64,000 nt of DNA from Streptomyces sp. S4.7 (GTDB lineage Bacteria > Actinomycetota > Actinomycetes > Streptomycetales > Streptomycetaceae), in assembly GCF_010384365.1 (NCBI RefSeq), contig NZ_CP048397.1:2108001-2172000 (forward strand), read 5' to 3'. This document shows positions 17,251 to 26,347 of the stretch, piece by piece; the first letter of the stretch is position 1; every line of letters begins with the position of its first letter. The position numbers and the translations under genes were made by a program. Under the pieces are notes generated by a model, which was not told the origin of the DNA, searched no databases, and saw only the letters and a list, made by a program, of their open reading frames with translations.

Positions 17251-17781
17251 TCAGCACCCGAACTGGGACTCCAGCACTCTCGCGACCTCCATGTCGTACC
17301 CGTGTTCTACCGATGAACGAGGAGTCCCATCTGCGGCGGGAAGGTTGAAATACGCCTCCGCATGCAGCTGCGGGATGCCTGCCGCCAGCACAGTGGCGAC
17401 CGCAAGCCTCCGCAGATCGAACACCGATACTCGTAGGCCAGCCCGCTGCGCGTGATCCCCGAACACGCCCTCGATCCAACCTCGCTCATGCAGCCCGAGG
17501 ACGAGTGGCTCGTACGGCGTTGTGGGCTCATCGCCCAGGTAGGTGCCGAGTGCGGCAGCTGCCGAGCGGGCAACACGGATCGTGCGGGCGCAGGTGCCCC
17601 GGATGGTGAGTTGCGGAGCGCGCCCAGGCGCCCAGTCACGGACGTTCAGCCGACTTATCGTTCCCGGCGAGAGGCCCACCAACAGCGCCAGGGACACAGC
17701 GGCGTGCAACTCCAGATGATGATGGGTGATGGCCAGGGCCATCCGCCCGTCCTCAGGGGAAACGGTCGGCCGAGTCTTCAT
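17251..17781 (-). CDS. Degenerate tyrosine-recombinase-like protein
   Basis: Predicted 176 residues from ATG 17781. The layout follows the phage-integrase catalytic domain: LHAAVSLALLVGLSPGTISR, then LNVRDWAPGRAPQLTIRGT corresponds to the first catalytic block. DLRRLAVATVLAAGIPQLHA corresponds to the HxLRR block, but the histidine position is not conserved (SVFDLRR). A tyrosine candidate is HAEAYFNLP or HGYDMEVA. The arginine of block 1 is also not evident. It could be an inactive integrase relic of the island, or a regulator built on that fold. No core-binding N-terminal domain is present. Confidence 0.5.
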   Translation of the reverse strand: MKTRPTVSPEDGRMALAITHHHLELHAAVSLALLVGLSPGTISRLNVRDWAPGRAPQLTIRGTCARTIRVARSAAAALGTYLGDEPTTPYEPLVLGLHERGWIEGVFGDHAQRAGLRVSVFDLRRLAVATVLAAGIPQLHAEAYFNLPAADGTPRSSVEHGYDMEVARVLESQFGC

Positions 17782-18176
17782 GCTGCGACGATAGCGCCGG
17801 CGGTTCGCAAGTTGCGCTCACAGAATGTGTCCTACTCCACCCGAAGACCCCCTTGATGACAACCGGCGGCGCGCACGGAGGTCCGGCCGGCCATCGCGGC
17901 AGCGTCAAGCTGTACAGAGCCGCCAGGGGCGGGCGCCCCGGTGAAGGTGGCGCGCCACTACCAATGCCGGGGCGTCGGAGCGGCATCCCATCGCCGAGGG
18001 GTCGACTGACAGAAGAACAAGAACGGAGCCCTCAAAGGGCCCTTCGTGATGGGCATCTCCTTCGGCCCGAAAACATGCGGGTGTTCGAACCACTCGCGGG
18101 TGCCGGGCGGGCGAGCCGAGAACACGGCTCCAACATTTCGGGCGAGCAGCGGGCGAGCAGACGATCTTGGAGACAT
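17782..18176. other. Gap without a supportable gene
   Basis: About 395 bases between the recombinase-like gene and the tRNA terminator. Open frames here lack ribosome sites and recognisable protein character. No copy of the neighbouring tRNA 3' end, as expected for an attachment site, was found by eye. Confidence 0.4.
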
Positions 18177-18204
18177 AAAAAAGGCCCCCTCCGCAGAGGG
18201 GGCC
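18177..18204 (-). terminator. Rho-independent terminator after the CAT-anticodon tRNA
   Basis: On the minus strand GGCCCCCTC-TGC-GGAGGGGGCC is followed by TTTTTT, a textbook intrinsic terminator 46 bases after the tRNA. Confidence 0.9.
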
Positions 18205-18250
18205 GACCTGTTGTTGCTGGTCAAACGGGTGAACTTGTGGGGCGTACCGG

Positions 18251-18324
18251 TGGGGCGGGTGGGACTCGAACCCACGGCCGACGGATTATGAGTCCGCTGC
18301 TCTAACCGGCTGAGCTACCGCCCC
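18251..18324 (-). tRNA. tRNA with CAT anticodon (Ile2 or elongator Met)
   Basis: The reverse complement folds as a full cloverleaf: acceptor GGGGCGG/CCGCCCC, D arm GCTCAGCCGGTTAGAGC, anticodon loop CTCATAA, T arm with GGTTCGAGTCC, discriminator A. CCA is not encoded. The CAT anticodon is shared by elongator Met and the lysidine-modified Ile2. The loop flank GACTCATAATC resembles bacterial Ile2, so I lean to tRNA-Ile(CAT), but a tilS-based classifier is needed to decide. It is the likely integration target for the adjacent island. Confidence 0.92.
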
Positions 18325-18533
18325 TAACGGCGCGTCGCGCACATTTGTGCGCGCCGTCTGCCGCAGCATAGCCGCTCATACGATCTCCTGCCTCGGATGG
18401 TCGGCAACGCCTGACCTTGAGGACTTCCTGAGGAGCCGACCGGTTCCAGGAGAAGCCCGAAGATCACCCAAAAGGCTGGCGGCGACGCCCCGACGGACCG
18501 TCAGTGGCACGCCGGTGAGCAGTGGCGGGCACA

Positions 18534-18560
18534 AGAAAGAGGACCCCGAGGGGTCCTCTT
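18534..18560 (-). terminator. Terminator after the tandem tRNA-Asn genes
   Basis: On the minus strand GAGGACCCC-TCG-GGGTCCTC is followed by TTTCTT, ten bases after the second tRNA-Asn. Confidence 0.88.
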
Positions 18561-18569
18561 CCGTGCTTG

Positions 18570-18642
18570 CTCTCCCGGCTGGACTCGAACCAGCAACCCT
18601 CCGGTTAACAGCCGAATGCTCTGCCAATTGAGCTACAGGAGA
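18570..18642 (-). tRNA. tRNA-Asn (GTT), second copy
   Basis: The reverse complement folds with acceptor TCTCCTG/CGGGAGA, D arm GCTCAATTGGCAGAGC, anticodon loop CTGTTAA (GTT), T arm CTGGTTCGAGTCCAG and discriminator G. CCA is not encoded. It lies five bases downstream of a near-identical copy. Confidence 0.95.
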
Positions 18643-18647
18643 TCGCG

Positions 18648-18720
18648 CTCCCCCGACTGGACTCGAACCAGTAACCTGCCGGTTAACAGCCGGCTGCTCT
18701 GCCAATTGAGCTACAGGGGA
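18648..18720 (-). tRNA. tRNA-Asn (GTT), first copy
   Basis: Cloverleaf with acceptor TCCCCTG/CGGGGGA, anticodon loop CTGTTAA (GTT) and T arm CTGGTTCGAGTCCAG. It differs from the second copy mainly in compensated acceptor and anticodon-arm positions, which suggests an old duplication kept functional. A -10-like TAATGT lies at 18793-18788 on the minus strand, about 67 bases upstream. Confidence 0.95.
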
Positions 18721-18922
18721 TTGCTGCGTATGCACCGAACGCACCCACCCCGGGTCTCCCGGGCGGCGGACGTCCGCTGCGACACATACATTAGCGCAAG
18801 CAGGGGGGTGCTCCGCCAATCGGTATCCCGCCGGGTCACACTGGGTGATCTCGGACCTCGTGGGTAGGCGGACGTCACGGCTCAAGGTCCGATGCCAACG
18901 AACTAACGAAGGGTGGCAGGCC

Positions 18923-19219
18923 ATGCGGCGCCTCACGTTCATCGCGGGACTGGCTGTCGGTTACGTACTGGGAACCAGGGCCGGGCGCGAGCGCTACGAG
19001 CAGCTCAAGAAGTCCGCAAGCCGGATCTCGCAGAACCCGGCCGTGCGCAACGCCGCCGAGACGGCGGCGCTGTCCGGCCGTGAGTACGCGGGGAAGGCGT
19101 ACCACTCGGTGAGCGACAAGGTCGGGGACAAGGTCCCGGGGTCCGTCGCCGACCGGGTCCGGTCGCTGCGCTCGCGGAACGGCAACGGCGAGGACGACTG
19201 GGGAACCACCAACACCTGA
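18923..19219 (+). CDS. Small membrane-associated protein (YtxH-like)
   Basis: Predicted 98 residues from ATG 18923, preceded by GAAGGGTGG. The N-terminus MRRLTFIAGLAVGYVLGTRA is a short hydrophobic anchor with the GY.LG.RAGRERYEQL pattern common in actinobacterial YtxH-type proteins. An amphipathic helical body (YEQLKKSASRISQNPAVRNA) and a polar tail follow. It probably sits at the cytoplasmic face of the membrane; the role is unknown. Confidence 0.75.
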   Translation: MRRLTFIAGLAVGYVLGTRAGRERYEQLKKSASRISQNPAVRNAAETAALSGREYAGKAYHSVSDKVGDKVPGSVADRVRSLRSRNGNGEDDWGTTNT

Positions 19220-19307
19220 CCCGCTCGACGGCGGTGTGGCGGCGGTTCCCGGGCACCGGACGGTCCCGGGAACCGCCGCCGCCCCGCGCGTGCGGCAGAA
19301 TCGTGGC

Positions 19308-20759
19308 ATGGGAATAGTCGCCGGGTTGGACAGTTCGTCGGGCTCCACACGCATCGTCGTGTGTGACGCGGACACGGGTGCCGTGCTGCGGCAGGGATAT
19401 GCCGTACATCCCGTCGAGCCCAAGGCCACCGAGGTCGATCCGCAGGCCTGGCTGCTGTCGCTCGGTGAGGCCGCGGGCGGCGGGGTGCTGGAGGGCGTAC
19501 AGGCCATCGGCGTCTCCGCGCAGCAGCACGGGCTCGTGCCGCTGGACCAGTCGGGCAATCTCGTACGACCCGCGCTGCTCGGCAACGACAAGCGCGCGCA
19601 GGTCGCCGCCGCCGATCTGATCGACGCGCTCGGCGGGCGGCAGGCCTGGGCGGAGGCTGTCGGGTCGGTGCCGCAGTCCGGTCAGCCCCTGGCGAAGCTG
19701 CGCTGGCTGGCGCGGAACGAGCCGGACGCGGCGCGGCGTACGGCGATGGTCCTCCAGCCGCACGACTGGCTGGTGTGGCAGTTGCTCGGCCGGCCCGCCC
19801 GGCGGACGACGGACCGGGGCGCGGCGTCCGGTTCCGGCTTCTGGTCGGCCCGCACCGGCGAGTACCGGCCGGATCTGATGGAGCTCGCGCTGGGCCACCA
19901 GGCGGCGCTGCCGGAGGTGCTCGGCCCGGCCGAGGCCGCCGGGACCACCCCCGAGGGCCTGCTGATCTCCGCCGGTACGGGCGAGACCATGGCCGCCGCT
20001 TTCGGGCTCGGTGTCGGAATCGGGGACGCGGTGGTGTCGCTGGGCGCCTCCGGGTCGGTGATGACCGTGCACCACGAGGCACTGGCGGACCCCACCGGGA
20101 TGATCACGTCGTTCGCCGACGCCACCGGGATGCATCTGCCGGTCGTCCACACGCTCAACGCCGTACGGGCCCTGCGCGGCACGGCGGAGCTGCTGGGGAC
20201 CGAGGACCTGGACGAACTGTCGGCGCTGGCGCTCAAGTCCACGCCGGGCGCGTCCGGTCTGGTGTTCCTGCCCTATCTGGAGGGCGAGAAGACGCCGCAT
20301 CTGCCGCACACGGCGGGCACGTTGACCGGTCTGCGGCGTGAGTCGATGAAGCCGGAGCATCTGGCGCGGGCCGCGTTCGAGGGGATGCTCTGCTCGCTGG
20401 CCGACGCGATGGACGTGGTGCGGGGACGCGGGGTCGAGGTGCGGCGGGTGTTCCTGCTGGGTGCGGCGGCCGGGCTGCCTGCGGTACAGGCGGCGGCGCC
20501 GGGGATCTTCGGGGCGCAGGTCGTCGTCCCGGAGCCCGCGGAGTACGCGGCGCTGGGCGCGGCGCGGCAGGCCGCGTGGGCGCTGGGCGTCTCGAAGAAC
20601 ACGCTGTCGCCGCACAGCCCGCCCGACTGGCGGGGCGCGGCGGTGCAGGTCTTCGAGCCGGGCGAGGAGGCGGCGGTGGGTGCCGCGGTGCGCCAGCAGT
20701 ACACGTCCGCCCGCGATCACATCCACCCGGGTGCCTTCTCGGCCGCTCCGGGGGCCTAG
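19308..20759 (+). CDS. xylB: FGGY-family carbohydrate kinase, probably xylulokinase
   Basis: Predicted 483 residues. The N-terminal FGGY domain begins GIVAGLDSSSGSTRIVVCDA (phosphate-binding loop), with GVSAQQHGLVPLDQSG near residue 75 (active-site Gln-His) and SVPQSGQPLAKLRWLARNEP. The C-terminal domain has ISAGTGETMAAAFGLGVGIG, SLGASGSVMTVH and RRVFLLGAAAGLPAVQAAAP (adenosine region). The pattern best fits xylulokinase, which phosphorylates D-xylulose for the pentose phosphate pathway. No xylose isomerase gene is adjacent, so the substrate assignment is by family only. Confidence 0.8.
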   Translation: MGIVAGLDSSSGSTRIVVCDADTGAVLRQGYAVHPVEPKATEVDPQAWLLSLGEAAGGGVLEGVQAIGVSAQQHGLVPLDQSGNLVRPALLGNDKRAQVAAADLIDALGGRQAWAEAVGSVPQSGQPLAKLRWLARNEPDAARRTAMVLQPHDWLVWQLLGRPARRTTDRGAASGSGFWSARTGEYRPDLMELALGHQAALPEVLGPAEAAGTTPEGLLISAGTGETMAAAFGLGVGIGDAVVSLGASGSVMTVHHEALADPTGMITSFADATGMHLPVVHTLNAVRALRGTAELLGTEDLDELSALALKSTPGASGLVFLPYLEGEKTPHLPHTAGTLTGLRRESMKPEHLARAAFEGMLCSLADAMDVVRGRGVEVRRVFLLGAAAGLPAVQAAAPGIFGAQVVVPEPAEYAALGAARQAAWALGVSKNTLSPHSPPDWRGAAVQVFEPGEEAAVGAAVRQQYTSARDHIHPGAFSAAPGA

Positions 20760-20898
20760 GGGGCGGGCGGGGCGGGGGCCGGGCGAAGGGCGGGGCGGGG
20801 GGGCCGAGGGCTCGGAGCGGAGCCCTCCGGTACGACAGTCGTTCTTGACTTGTCCTTTGTGGAAAACCCTTGGGTTCCAGCGGCTGGAGTGTCGCAGG

Positions 20899-22674
20899 AT
20901 GGGTCCGACCCCCGATCTTGCCGAGCCCGAGAGACAGCACGTGCTGCTACGACTACTCAGAACCCATCTCGCCCCCTACAAGAAAGCCATCGGTCTGCTG
21001 GTGGTGCTCCAGCTGCTGCAGACCTGCGCCTCCCTCTATCTGCCCACCCTCAACGCCGACATCATCGACAACGGTGTCGTGACGGGTGACACGGGTTACA
21101 TCATGGAGTTCGGCGCTCTCATGATCGCCGTGAGCGTCCTCCAGGTGCTCGGCCAGATAGGCGCCGTCTACTACGGCGCGCGTACCGCCTCGGCCCTCGG
21201 CCGGGACGTGCGGGCCGCGATCTTCGACCGGGTGCAGAGCTTCTCCGCCCGTGAGGTCGGCCAGTTCGGGGCGCCGTCGCTGATCACGCGCACCACCAAC
21301 GACGTCCAGCAGGTGCAGATGCTGGTGCTGATGTCGTTCACGCTCATGGTGTCGGCCCCGATCATGTGTGTCGGCGGCATCGTGATGGCGCTCGGCCAGG
21401 ACGTGCCGCTGTCCGCGGTGCTGCTCGCCGTCGTGCCGGTCCTCGGCATCTCCGTGAGCCTGATCGTGAAGCGGATGCGCCCGCTGTTCCGCACCATGCA
21501 GGAGCGGCTCGACACGGTGAACCGGGTGCTGCGTGAGCAGATCACCGGCAACCGCGTCATCCGGGCGTTCGTCCGCGACGAGTACGAGAAGAAGCGGTTC
21601 GAGGGTGCCAACACCGCCCTCACCGAGACGCAGCTGGCGACCGGCCGGCTGATGGCGCTGATGTTCCCGGTCGTGATGACGGTCGTGAACGTGTCGTCCG
21701 TCGCCGTCGTCTGGTTCGGCGCGCACCGGATCGACAGCGGCGGGATGCAGATCGGCGCGCTGACCGCGTTCCTCGCGTATCTGATGCAGATCGTGATGGC
21801 CGTGATGATGGCCACCTTCATGTTCATGATGGTGCCGCGCGCCGAGGTGTGTGCCGAGCGCATCGAGGAGGTGCTGGACACCAGGTCGAGCGTCGTACCG
21901 CCCGAGGATCCGGTGCTGATGCTGCGCCGGCACGGTCATCTGGAGGTGCGGGGCGCGGAGTTCCGCTACCCGGGGGCCGAGGAGCCGGTGCTTCGTGATG
22001 TGTCACTGACCGCCAGACCGGGCGAGACGACCGCCGTCATCGGCTCGACCGGCAGCGGCAAGTCGACACTGCTGGGGCTGGTGCCCCGGCTGGTCGACGC
22101 GACGGCCGGCGAGGTGCTGGTGGACGGTGAGAGCGTACGCCGTCTCGATCCGGCGCTGCTGGCCAAAACGGTCAGCCTGGTGCCGCAGAAGCCGTATCTG
22201 TTCTCGGGCACGGTGGCGACGAATCTGCGGTACGGGAATCCGGACGCGACCGACGAGGAGCTGTGGCACGCGCTGGAGGTCGCGCAGGCCAAGGAGTTCG
22301 TCACCGACCTGGAGGGCGGGCTGAACGCGCCCATCGCGCAGGGCGGGACGAACGTCTCCGGTGGGCAGCGCCAGCGGCTCGCGATCGCGCGCACGCTGGT
22401 GCAGCGGCCGGAGATCTATCTGTTCGACGACTCGTTCTCCGCGCTGGACTACGCGACGGACGCGGCGCTGCGAGCCGCCCTGGCGCGCGAGACCGCGGAG
22501 GCGACGGTGGTGATAGTCGCCCAGCGGGTGTCGACCATCCGCGATGCCGACCGGATCATCGTCATGGACGAGGGCCGGGTGGTCGGTCAGGGACGCCACC
22601 GCGAACTGATGGCCGGGAACGAGACGTACCGGGAGATCGTGCTCTCCCAGCTGACCGAGGCGGAGGCGGCCTGA
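20899..22674 (+). CDS. ABC exporter half-transporter, degenerate-site subunit
   Basis: Predicted 591 residues: an N-terminal six-helix exporter domain (YKKAIGLLVVLQLLQTCASL through FTLMVSAPIMCVGGIVMALG), then a nucleotide-binding domain. Walker A is IGSTGSGKSTLLG, signature NVSGGQRQRLAIARTL, Walker B IYLFDDSFSALDYAT, H-loop IVAQRVSTI. The catalytic Glu after Walker B is Asp and the H-loop His is Gln, so this half likely forms the non-hydrolysing site of a heterodimer. Its stop overlaps the next gene (TGATG). The start at ATG 20899 has only a weak AGG upstream; a start near 20941 is possible. Confidence 0.88.
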   Translation: MGPTPDLAEPERQHVLLRLLRTHLAPYKKAIGLLVVLQLLQTCASLYLPTLNADIIDNGVVTGDTGYIMEFGALMIAVSVLQVLGQIGAVYYGARTASALGRDVRAAIFDRVQSFSAREVGQFGAPSLITRTTNDVQQVQMLVLMSFTLMVSAPIMCVGGIVMALGQDVPLSAVLLAVVPVLGISVSLIVKRMRPLFRTMQERLDTVNRVLREQITGNRVIRAFVRDEYEKKRFEGANTALTETQLATGRLMALMFPVVMTVVNVSSVAVVWFGAHRIDSGGMQIGALTAFLAYLMQIVMAVMMATFMFMMVPRAEVCAERIEEVLDTRSSVVPPEDPVLMLRRHGHLEVRGAEFRYPGAEEPVLRDVSLTARPGETTAVIGSTGSGKSTLLGLVPRLVDATAGEVLVDGESVRRLDPALLAKTVSLVPQKPYLFSGTVATNLRYGNPDATDEELWHALEVAQAKEFVTDLEGGLNAPIAQGGTNVSGGQRQRLAIARTLVQRPEIYLFDDSFSALDYATDAALRAALARETAEATVVIVAQRVSTIRDADRIIVMDEGRVVGQGRHRELMAGNETYREIVLSQLTEAEAA

Positions 22675-24608
22675 TGAGCGGTCCTGGCGGACGCATGATG
22701 GCGGCCGGCGCGGGTTCCCCGTCGCAGCGGTCGATGGATTTCAAGGGGTCGAGCAAACGGCTGCTGCGGCAACTCGCGCGGGAGAAGGTCACCCTGTGGT
22801 GGATGGTCGCCGCGGGTGTGCTGAGCGTGGCCGCCTCGGTGGTCGGCCCGAAGATACTCGGCTCGGCGACCGACCTGATCTTCGCGGGGGTCGTCGGCCG
22901 TCAGACGCCGGGGGGCGCCGGCAAGGAGGAGACCGTCTCGCGGCTCCGGGAGGAGGGCGACAGCGGGCTCGCCGACCTGCTCTCCGGGGTGGACTTCGTA
23001 CCGGGGCAGGGCATCGACTTCGACGCGGTCGGCCGGGTCCTGCTGGTGGCGCTGGCGGTGTACGTCGCGGCCGGGCTGCTGATGCTGGTCTCGACGCGGC
23101 TGTCGATCCGGGTCATCAACCTCACCATCTACCGGATGCGCGAGGACGTACAGGCCAAGCTGTCACGGCTGCCGCTGTCGTACTTCGACCGTCAGCAGCG
23201 CGGTGAGGTCCTGAGCCGGGCGACGAACGACGTCGACAACATCTCCCAGACGCTCCAGCAGACGATGGGCCAGCTCATCAACTCCCTGCTGACGATCGTC
23301 GGTGTCCTCGGGATGATGCTGTGGATCTCGCCCCTGCTGGCGCTGGTCGCGCTGGTGACCGTGCCGCTGTCGGTGCTGGTGGCGACGAAGGTCGGCAAGC
23401 GCTCGCAGCCGCACTTCGTACAGCAGTGGAAGTCGACGGGCACGCTGAACGCCCATATCGAGGAGATGTACACCGGGCACGCCCTGGTGAAGGTCTTCGG
23501 GCGGCAGGACGAGTCGGCGCGGGCGTTCAAGGAGCAGAACGAGGCGCTGTACCAGGCCGGTTTCAAGGCGCAGCTCAACAGCGGCGTGATGCAGCCGCTG
23601 ATGTTCTTCATCTCCAACCTCAACTATGTGCTGGTGGCGGTCGTCGGCGGGCTGCGCGTCGCGTCGGGGACGCTGTCGATCGGTGATGTACAGGCGTTCG
23701 TCCAGTACTCGCGCCAGTTCTCGATGCCGCTGACGCAGGTGGCGTCGATGGCCAACCTCGTCCAGTCCGGGGTCGCGTCCGCCGAGCGGATCTTCGAGCT
23801 GCTGGACGCGGACGAGCAGGAGAAGGACGCTCCCTCGGCCGCGCGTGCGCACGAGTTGCGGGGACGGGTGGCGCTGGACGGCGTGGCGTTCCGCTACGAG
23901 CCGGACAAGCCCCTCATCGACGACCTGTCGCTGTCGGTGGAGCCGGGCCAGACGGTGGCCATCGTCGGCCCGACGGGCGCGGGGAAGACGACGCTGGTCA
24001 ATCTGCTGATGCGGTTCTACGAGGTGACGGCCGGCCGGATCAGTCTGGACGACATCGACATCGCCACCATGTCGCGGGAGGACCTGCGGTCCCGGATAGG
24101 CATGGTCCTCCAGGACACCTGGCTGTTCGGCGGCACGATCGCGGAGAACATCGCGTACGGCGCGGCGGGCGAGGTCACCCGGGAGGAGATCGAGGAGGCG
24201 GCGCGGGCGGCCCACGCGGACCGTTTCATCCGCACGCTGCCCGACGGCTACGAGACCGTGATCGACGACGAGGGGTCGGGCGTCAGCGCGGGCGAGAAGC
24301 AGCTCATCACGATCGCGCGGGCGTTCCTGTCGGACCCGGTGATCCTGGTGCTGGACGAGGCGACCAGCTCGGTGGACACCCGTACCGAGGTGCTGATCCA
24401 GAAGGCGATGGCCCAACTGGCGCACGGGCGGACGAGCTTCGTGATCGCCCACCGGCTGTCCACGATCCGCGACGCGGACGTGATCCTGGTGATGGAGAAC
24501 GGCTCGATAGTCGAACAGGGCACGCACGGAGGGCTGCTCGCGGCGCAGGGCGCGTACGCCCGGCTGTACGCGGCGCAGTTCGCGCAAGCGGTGGCCGAGG
24601 TGGACTAG
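22674..24608 (+). CDS. ABC exporter half-transporter, catalytic subunit
   Basis: Predicted 644 residues. After a soluble N-terminus and an extended extracytoplasmic loop (about residues 80-115), the exporter domain contains TIYRMREDVQAKLSRLPLSY and WISPLLALVALVTVPLSVLV. The ATPase has Walker A VGPTGAGKTTLVN, signature GVSAGEKQLITIARAF, Walker B ILVLDEATSSVD with an intact glutamate, and H-loop FVIAHRLSTI. It is translationally coupled to the degenerate partner, forming a heterodimeric multidrug- or lipid-type exporter (BmrCD/TM287-288-like). The cargo is unknown. Confidence 0.88.
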   Translation: MSGPGGRMMAAGAGSPSQRSMDFKGSSKRLLRQLAREKVTLWWMVAAGVLSVAASVVGPKILGSATDLIFAGVVGRQTPGGAGKEETVSRLREEGDSGLADLLSGVDFVPGQGIDFDAVGRVLLVALAVYVAAGLLMLVSTRLSIRVINLTIYRMREDVQAKLSRLPLSYFDRQQRGEVLSRATNDVDNISQTLQQTMGQLINSLLTIVGVLGMMLWISPLLALVALVTVPLSVLVATKVGKRSQPHFVQQWKSTGTLNAHIEEMYTGHALVKVFGRQDESARAFKEQNEALYQAGFKAQLNSGVMQPLMFFISNLNYVLVAVVGGLRVASGTLSIGDVQAFVQYSRQFSMPLTQVASMANLVQSGVASAERIFELLDADEQEKDAPSAARAHELRGRVALDGVAFRYEPDKPLIDDLSLSVEPGQTVAIVGPTGAGKTTLVNLLMRFYEVTAGRISLDDIDIATMSREDLRSRIGMVLQDTWLFGGTIAENIAYGAAGEVTREEIEEAARAAHADRFIRTLPDGYETVIDDEGSGVSAGEKQLITIARAFLSDPVILVLDEATSSVDTRTEVLIQKAMAQLAHGRTSFVIAHRLSTIRDADVILVMENGSIVEQGTHGGLLAAQGAYARLYAAQFAQAVAEVD

Positions 24609-24845
24609 GGCGTGTCCGGAATGTAGCGCCGTCCGCGCGCAGGGCGGGGCCCGCGGCGGCCGGTGCGGTGCATCGCGAAGCGCGGAGGATCGGTGTTGTG
24701 GACGGCCCGGTCGTACTCGGCCGACTCCGACAACGCGGCAAGCTGCCGTGCCGGGCGTCGCGGGCCGGGTGGGACTTCGACGACAGGTCCCGGTGCGAGT
24801 GGGTCTGACCGGACCTCCGCCCGGTGGGCCGGATCGTCCTCAATC

Positions 24846-24874
24846 GCCGGACGGGCTTGAAGTGCCCGTCCGGC
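24846..24874 (-). terminator. Terminator of the sigma factor gene
   Basis: GCCGGACGGGC (24846-24856) and GCCCGTCCGGC (24864-24874) form a perfect 11-base-pair stem with loop TTGAAGT, eight bases after the stop. The remaining bases between 24609 and 24845 show no supportable gene. Confidence 0.85.
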
Positions 24875-24881
24875 TCCGGCC

Positions 24882-26174
24882 TCAGTCCAGGTAGCCGCGC
24901 AGTTGGTCCGCGAAGGCGTGGTCGCGGAGTTTGTTCAGGGTCTTGGACTCGATCTGCCGGATGCGCTCGCGCGTCACGCCGAAGATCCGGCCGATCTCCT
25001 CCAGCGTGCGGGGGCGGCCGTCCGCCAGGCCGTAACGGAGCTGGACGACCTTGCGTTCGCGCTCGCCGAGCGTGGAGAGGACCGCTTCCAGATGCTCGCG
25101 GAGCAGCAGAAACGCCGCCGATTCGACGGGGGAGGCGGCGTCGCCGTCCTCGATGAGGTCACCGAAGGCGACATCGTCCTCCTCCCCCACCGGCGCGTGC
25201 AGGGAGACGGGTTCCTGGGCGAGCCGCAGGACCTCGCCGACCCGCTCGGCGGTGAGCTCCAACTGGGCGCCGACCTCTTCGTGGGTCGGTTCGTAGCCGC
25301 GCTCCTGGAGCATGCGGCGCTGGACCCGGACGACGCGGTTGATCAGCTCGACCACATGGACGGGGACGCGGATGGTGCGGGCCTGGTCGGCCAGCGCGCG
25401 CGACATCGCCTGGCGGATCCACCACGTCGCGTACGTCGAGAACTTGTAGCCGCGCGCGTAGTCGAACTTCTCCACGGCCCTGATCAGGCCGAGGTTCCCC
25501 TCCTGGACGAGGTCGAGCATCGTCAGTCCGCGGCCGATGTAGCGCTTGGCGACGGAGACGACGAGTCGCAGATTCGCCTCGATGAGCCGTCTCTTGGCCA
25601 TCCGGCCGCGCACGACGAGCCGGTCGAGGTCGAGTGCGAGCTGGGAGTCCAGGTCGGGCGTCGAGCCGAGCTTCTCCTCGGCGAAGAGGCCGGCCTCGAC
25701 GCGGCGGGCGAGGTCCACCTCCTCGACGGCGGTGAGCAGCTGGATCCGCCCGATCTCGCGCAGATACTGCCGGAAGAGGTCGGACGAGGGCCCGCCGCTG
25801 TCGGCCTTGCCCCGAGGGCTGACGCGCTCCGGGACCTCGGGGATGTCCACCGGGTCCTCGGTGACGGTCTCCGGGGCCGGCTCCGGGGTCGCCTCGGGAT
25901 GGTGCGCGGCTCGGCTTTGCGAGGGAACCGCCGACACCAGTTCGGTCTCGGTCAGGGTCTGGGTCTGGGTCTGGGTCTGCACGGGGGCGGCCTCCAGGGT
26001 GATCGCTGCCGGATCGGGGGCGTGCGGCAGCGGGACGTGGGCGGCCGGGCCGCCGTCAGTCCCGTACACGATGAGCGGATCCGCGGGGATGAGTGGCCCA
26101 CCGTGGGTGGACCGGCCGCGCTCCGAGAACACAGGCACCGCTGCCCAGTGTGGGGTACAGCGCACTGCCGCCAC
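24882..26174 (-). CDS. hrdA: Principal-type RNA polymerase sigma factor (HrdA-like)
   Basis: Up to 430 residues. The first ~125 are low-complexity (including a QTQTQTQT tract), then the RpoD core. Region 1.2 is [20 protein letters not shown]; region 2 is [20 protein letters not shown] and [20 protein letters not shown]; region 3 is [20 protein letters not shown]; region 4 is [20 protein letters not shown] and [20 protein letters not shown]. It directs RNA polymerase to -10/-35 promoters. The assignment to HrdA rather than HrdC/HrdD rests on the dnaG neighbourhood and the unusual N-terminus, from memory. The start is uncertain: GTG 26174 lacks a ribosome site and other GTG codons follow. Confidence 0.85.
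   Translation of the reverse strand: MAAVRCTPHWAAVPVFSERGRSTHGGPLIPADPLIVYGTDGGPAAHVPLPHAPDPAAITLEAAPVQTQTQTQTLTETELVSAVPSQSRAAHHPEATPEPAPETVTEDPVDIPEVPERVSPRGKADSGGPSSDLFRQYLREIGRIQLLTAVEEVDLARRVEAGLFAEEKLGSTPDLDSQLALDLDRLVVRGRMAKRRLIEANLRLVVSVAKRYIGRGLTMLDLVQEGNLGLIRAVEKFDYARGYKFSTYATWWIRQAMSRALADQARTIRVPVHVVELINRVVRVQRRMLQERGYEPTHEEVGAQLELTAERVGEVLRLAQEPVSLHAPVGEEDDVAFGDLIEDGDAASPVESAAFLLLREHLEAVLSTLGERERKVVQLRYGLADGRPRTLEEIGRIFGVTRERIRQIESKTLNKLRDHAFADQLRGYLD
25955..25978. repeat. Hexanucleotide tandem repeat in the sigma factor N-terminus
   Basis: GGGTCT is repeated four times in tandem, encoding alternating Gln-Thr on the minus strand. Unit changes would not alter the frame. Confidence 0.9.
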
Positions 26175-26347
26175 GAGAGGCGTGCGAGGACTTTCTGAGT
26201 CCCGTGCGTAACCGGGCAGTTACCGAAGGATGTTTAAAACGGCGGGAGTTGGGACCGGTGGGACGGCAGTGGCGGCGGCCGCAGGGAGCCGGGTCCGTAC
26301 GGTGGCCGCTTCGTCCGCGATCGCCGGACGGGCCGGCTTCGCAGGCG

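Noticed and set aside
18070..18105. TTCGAAC-containing segment resembling a tRNA T arm, considered as an attachment-site copy
   Set aside because: It does not match the 3' end of any of the three tRNA genes and has no acceptor pairing.
24609..24845. Possible small gene between the ABC exporter and the sigma factor
   Set aside because: Open frames exist on both strands but lack ribosome sites, known motifs or protein-like composition.
25955..25978. Tandem repeats here, at 32252, 35951 and 62641, considered as a CRISPR array
   Set aside because: Units are six to nine bases without spacers; they are coding or intergenic microsatellites.
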